DNA from: JBEGTT01 sp041179245
GTDB taxonomy: Bacteria > Pseudomonadota > Gammaproteobacteria > Burkholderiales > Rhodocyclaceae
DNA: 6,860 nt
Direction: 5' to 3'
Assembly (NCBI GenBank): GCA_041179245.1
Contig: JBEGTT010000033.1
Location: 1-6,860 of the forward strand
The position numbers were made by a program, and so were the translations under genes. Each line of letters opens with the position of its first letter. The first letter of the stretch is position 1. This document shows, in pieces, positions 5,921 through 6,860 of the stretch. The notes below the pieces were generated by a model, which was given only the letters and a program-made list of their open reading frames with translations, was not told the DNA's origin and ran no database searches.

Positions 5921-6062
5921 CCCCACCTAGCGGAGACTCTTAGTGGAAAGTCCTGTTAGCTGGATTTTGTCCCCTTGGGTAGAACTGAAGTCAGTAACTG
6001 AATCCAGCGTTGTCGTGGTTACACCTGAATCGCCTGCAGAAAAAACAAACACATCAGCGCCA

Positions 6063-6109
6063 GCGCCACCGGTTAACGTATCCAGCCCTGCACCACCGGT
6101 TAAAGTATC
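6063..6109 (-). repeat. two RTX-encoding DNA repeats, 27-base period
   Basis: On the plus strand, 6063-6082 and 6090-6109 are the same 20-base sequence except for two changes, starting GCGCCACCGG and GCACCACCGG. The 27-base period matches the nine-residue RTX unit DTLTGGAGx read on the minus strand. Confidence 0.85.
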
Positions 6110-6465
6110 ATTACCAACCGCGCCGATAATCTTATCTTTACCCGCATAACCATTCAGCGTGTCGGCATCGGCTTTCGAAACCACCAAGCTATCGTTAAGA
6201 GGAGTTTCCGTTGCCCCTGCCTTGCTAGTGACTTTGAACGTTGCAACTTGAGTGCCGCCGCCAGTAAAGGAGTTGTCAAAGGTATTAGATAGAGAAGATA
6301 ACTTGGCGCTGAATGCTCCAGTATCTGTGGAGAGGATTGTCAGCTTACCGGCAAAATCTCGCCCTTCTTTAAGTTTGCCGCTCGTGTCGTTATCTACCCA
6401 ATTGTCGGTGCCAGATTGAGTAAATTTGCTTAATACAAGCTGGCTGGTAAGTGAATGTGCTGTTG

Positions 6466-6481
6466 CCGGAGTTTGCTCCGG
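6466..6481. repeat. short perfect hairpin inside the RTX remnant
   Basis: CCGGAG (6466-6471), loop TTTG, CTCCGG (6476-6481): a 6-bp GC-rich perfect stem with a 4-base loop. It sits beside the region where the RTX reading frame must change. It could be a scar or a replication-slippage site, or simply chance. Confidence 0.4.
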
Positions 6482-6741
6482 ACGCTTCATTATCTGTCCA
6501 AGTTTGGGCTGCATTGGAAACGTTTAAGCCCTTACCAGAAATCGCGGCGATGCCATCCCAGTTCTTGAACGGGACGGCTTGGATATTGGCCTCGGTCAAG
6601 CCGAGGATTTCGAGTACGTCGTTCTTGCCCAACATCGAGCCGACACAGGTGTCGCTGTCGTGAAGCTCGAATAAGCCTTGTGGTCGCCCAAGTATTCCCA
6701 TATGTATGCCGTGAGTGATTTCCGCGCTACGACGATGATAG

Positions 6742-6766
6742 GTAAGCACCCGGCAATCCCGTATTG
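6742..6766. repeat. IS66-type terminal inverted repeat
   Basis: The sequence starts GTAAGCACCCGGCAATC at 6742. This closely resembles the GTAAGCGCCCGG-type termini of IS66-family elements. The inner boundary is approximate. Confidence 0.7.
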
Positions 6767-6773
6767 ATTTTGT

Positions 6774-6860
6774 TTATGCGTTGTTTTTTGGTTGCCAGAG
6801 ATGCGGCAGGAGTTCGTTGATTTTGCTGTTTGGTTGGGTTGGCAGACGATCCAGAACATC
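6774..6860 (-). CDS. tnpC: IS66-family transposase TnpC, C-terminal 28 residues only
   Basis: On the minus strand the frame from the window edge reads DVLDRLPTQPNSKI, then NELLPHLWQPKNNA and a TAA at 6776-6774. The block (D)VL-x-RLPT...I-x-ELLPH-x-W is the conserved C-terminal element of IS66 Orf3 transposases, the DDE enzyme that carries out transposition. The DDE catalytic core lies outside the window. The position next to the terminal repeat and the orientation towards it agree with an intact IS66 right end. Too little is visible to judge whether the transposase is functional. Confidence 0.82.
   Translation of the reverse strand, partial: DVLDRLPTQPNSKINELLPHLWQPKNNA

Larger units (their letters stand above)
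5927..6741 (-). pseudogene. 3' remnant of an RTX calcium-binding protein gene, frame-broken and cut by an IS66 end
   Basis: Read on the minus strand, the last 130 or so codons give a Gly/Asp/Thr-rich protein ending in RTX nonapeptides: GYAGKDKIIG, GNDTLTGGAGLDTL, then TGGAGADVFVFSAGDSG, and a closing DFSSTQGDKIQLTG strand. Such repeats bind calcium in secreted type I exported proteins. This frame closes at a stop just upstream of 6514. A second frame carries plausible coding sequence from 6741 to about 6450 (GKNDVLEILG, then FKNWDGIAAI and NAAQTWTDNEASG), so one frameshift around 6430-6470 is likely, and a further break near 6650-6700 is possible because a third frame also reads well there. 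The C-terminus stops soon after the last strand (STKSLR), 6 bases from the convergent gene, so the tail may also be lost. The 5' part is missing beyond the IS end at 6742. Confidence 0.75.
6742..6860 (-). mobile_element. end of an IS66-family insertion sequence (continues beyond window)
   Basis: The element is recognised by the last codons of its transposase (minus strand) and by the terminal inverted repeat beginning GTAAGC at 6742, 32 bases from the transposase stop. IS66 elements end in GTAAGCG-like repeats and make 8-bp target duplications; the 8 bases outside this end are GATGATAG (6734-6741). The other end is not in the window, so the duplication cannot be tested here. Confidence 0.8.

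Noticed and set aside
5930..5960. Terminator between the convergent gene at 5312 and the RTX remnant
   Set aside because: Only a 4-bp GACT...AGTC pairing and no T-run were found.
5943..6149. Plus-strand open frame rich in Pro, Val and Ser opposite the RTX repeats
   Set aside because: It is the complement of the repeated RTX codons; the minus strand carries the recognisable protein.
6596..6859. Minus-strand 87-codon open frame spanning the IS66 end
   Set aside because: It crosses the IS terminal repeat and runs in a different frame from the recognisable TnpC C-terminus; part of it (about 6650-6740) may be leftover coding sequence of the broken gene, but not a gene of its own.

Overview
The window looks like an accessory (mobile or plasmid-type) region of a proteobacterium. 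Supporting signs are an ArdC-type antirestriction protein, an IS66-family end, an RTX remnant with GGAGxDxL repeats, and clear Shine-Dalgarno sites. I cannot name the genus. Base composition is mixed: most genes look near 50% GC, while the gene at 2586-3317 is visibly AT-rich.

Left part (1-3317): six genes packed head to tail on the + strand, with gaps from a 1-base overlap to 10 bases, almost certainly one operon. In order they are: the C-terminal part of a beta-CASP metallo-beta-lactamase resembling RNase J (cut by the window start); a 168-aa unknown; a 98-aa Trp-containing unknown; a 99-aa protein that looks like the cyclic-phosphate processing receiver domain (cREC) family; a 179-aa protein matching only the GTP-binding half of FtsZ; and a 243-aa protein with motifs reminiscent of the uracil-DNA glycosylase fold. 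A probable RNase, a protein of an RNA-end-linked family, a half-FtsZ and a UDG-like protein in one tight operon is not a set I recognise. It is the best candidate here for an undescribed nucleic-acid processing or conflict system.

Middle part (3377-5121): a complete CobB-like class III sirtuin with the YxxR acyl-pocket motif, started by TTG behind a good ribosome binding site, and then a complete ArdC-like antirestriction protein. A near-perfect hairpin lies directly before the ArdC start and contains its only Shine-Dalgarno-like bases, which suggests translational control or an operator.

Right part (5122-6860): a 190-base spacer with a tandem TTTTGAC motif; a 202-aa protein of unknown function carrying an SDSQQT...FW motif; then, on the - strand, the 3' remnant of an RTX calcium-binding protein gene whose reading frame is broken; and finally one end of an IS66-family element (terminal inverted repeat plus the last 28 codons of its transposase) running out of the window. 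The RTX remnant butts directly against the IS end, so this side is a decayed insertion junction.

No rRNA, tRNA, CRISPR array or origin of replication was seen.
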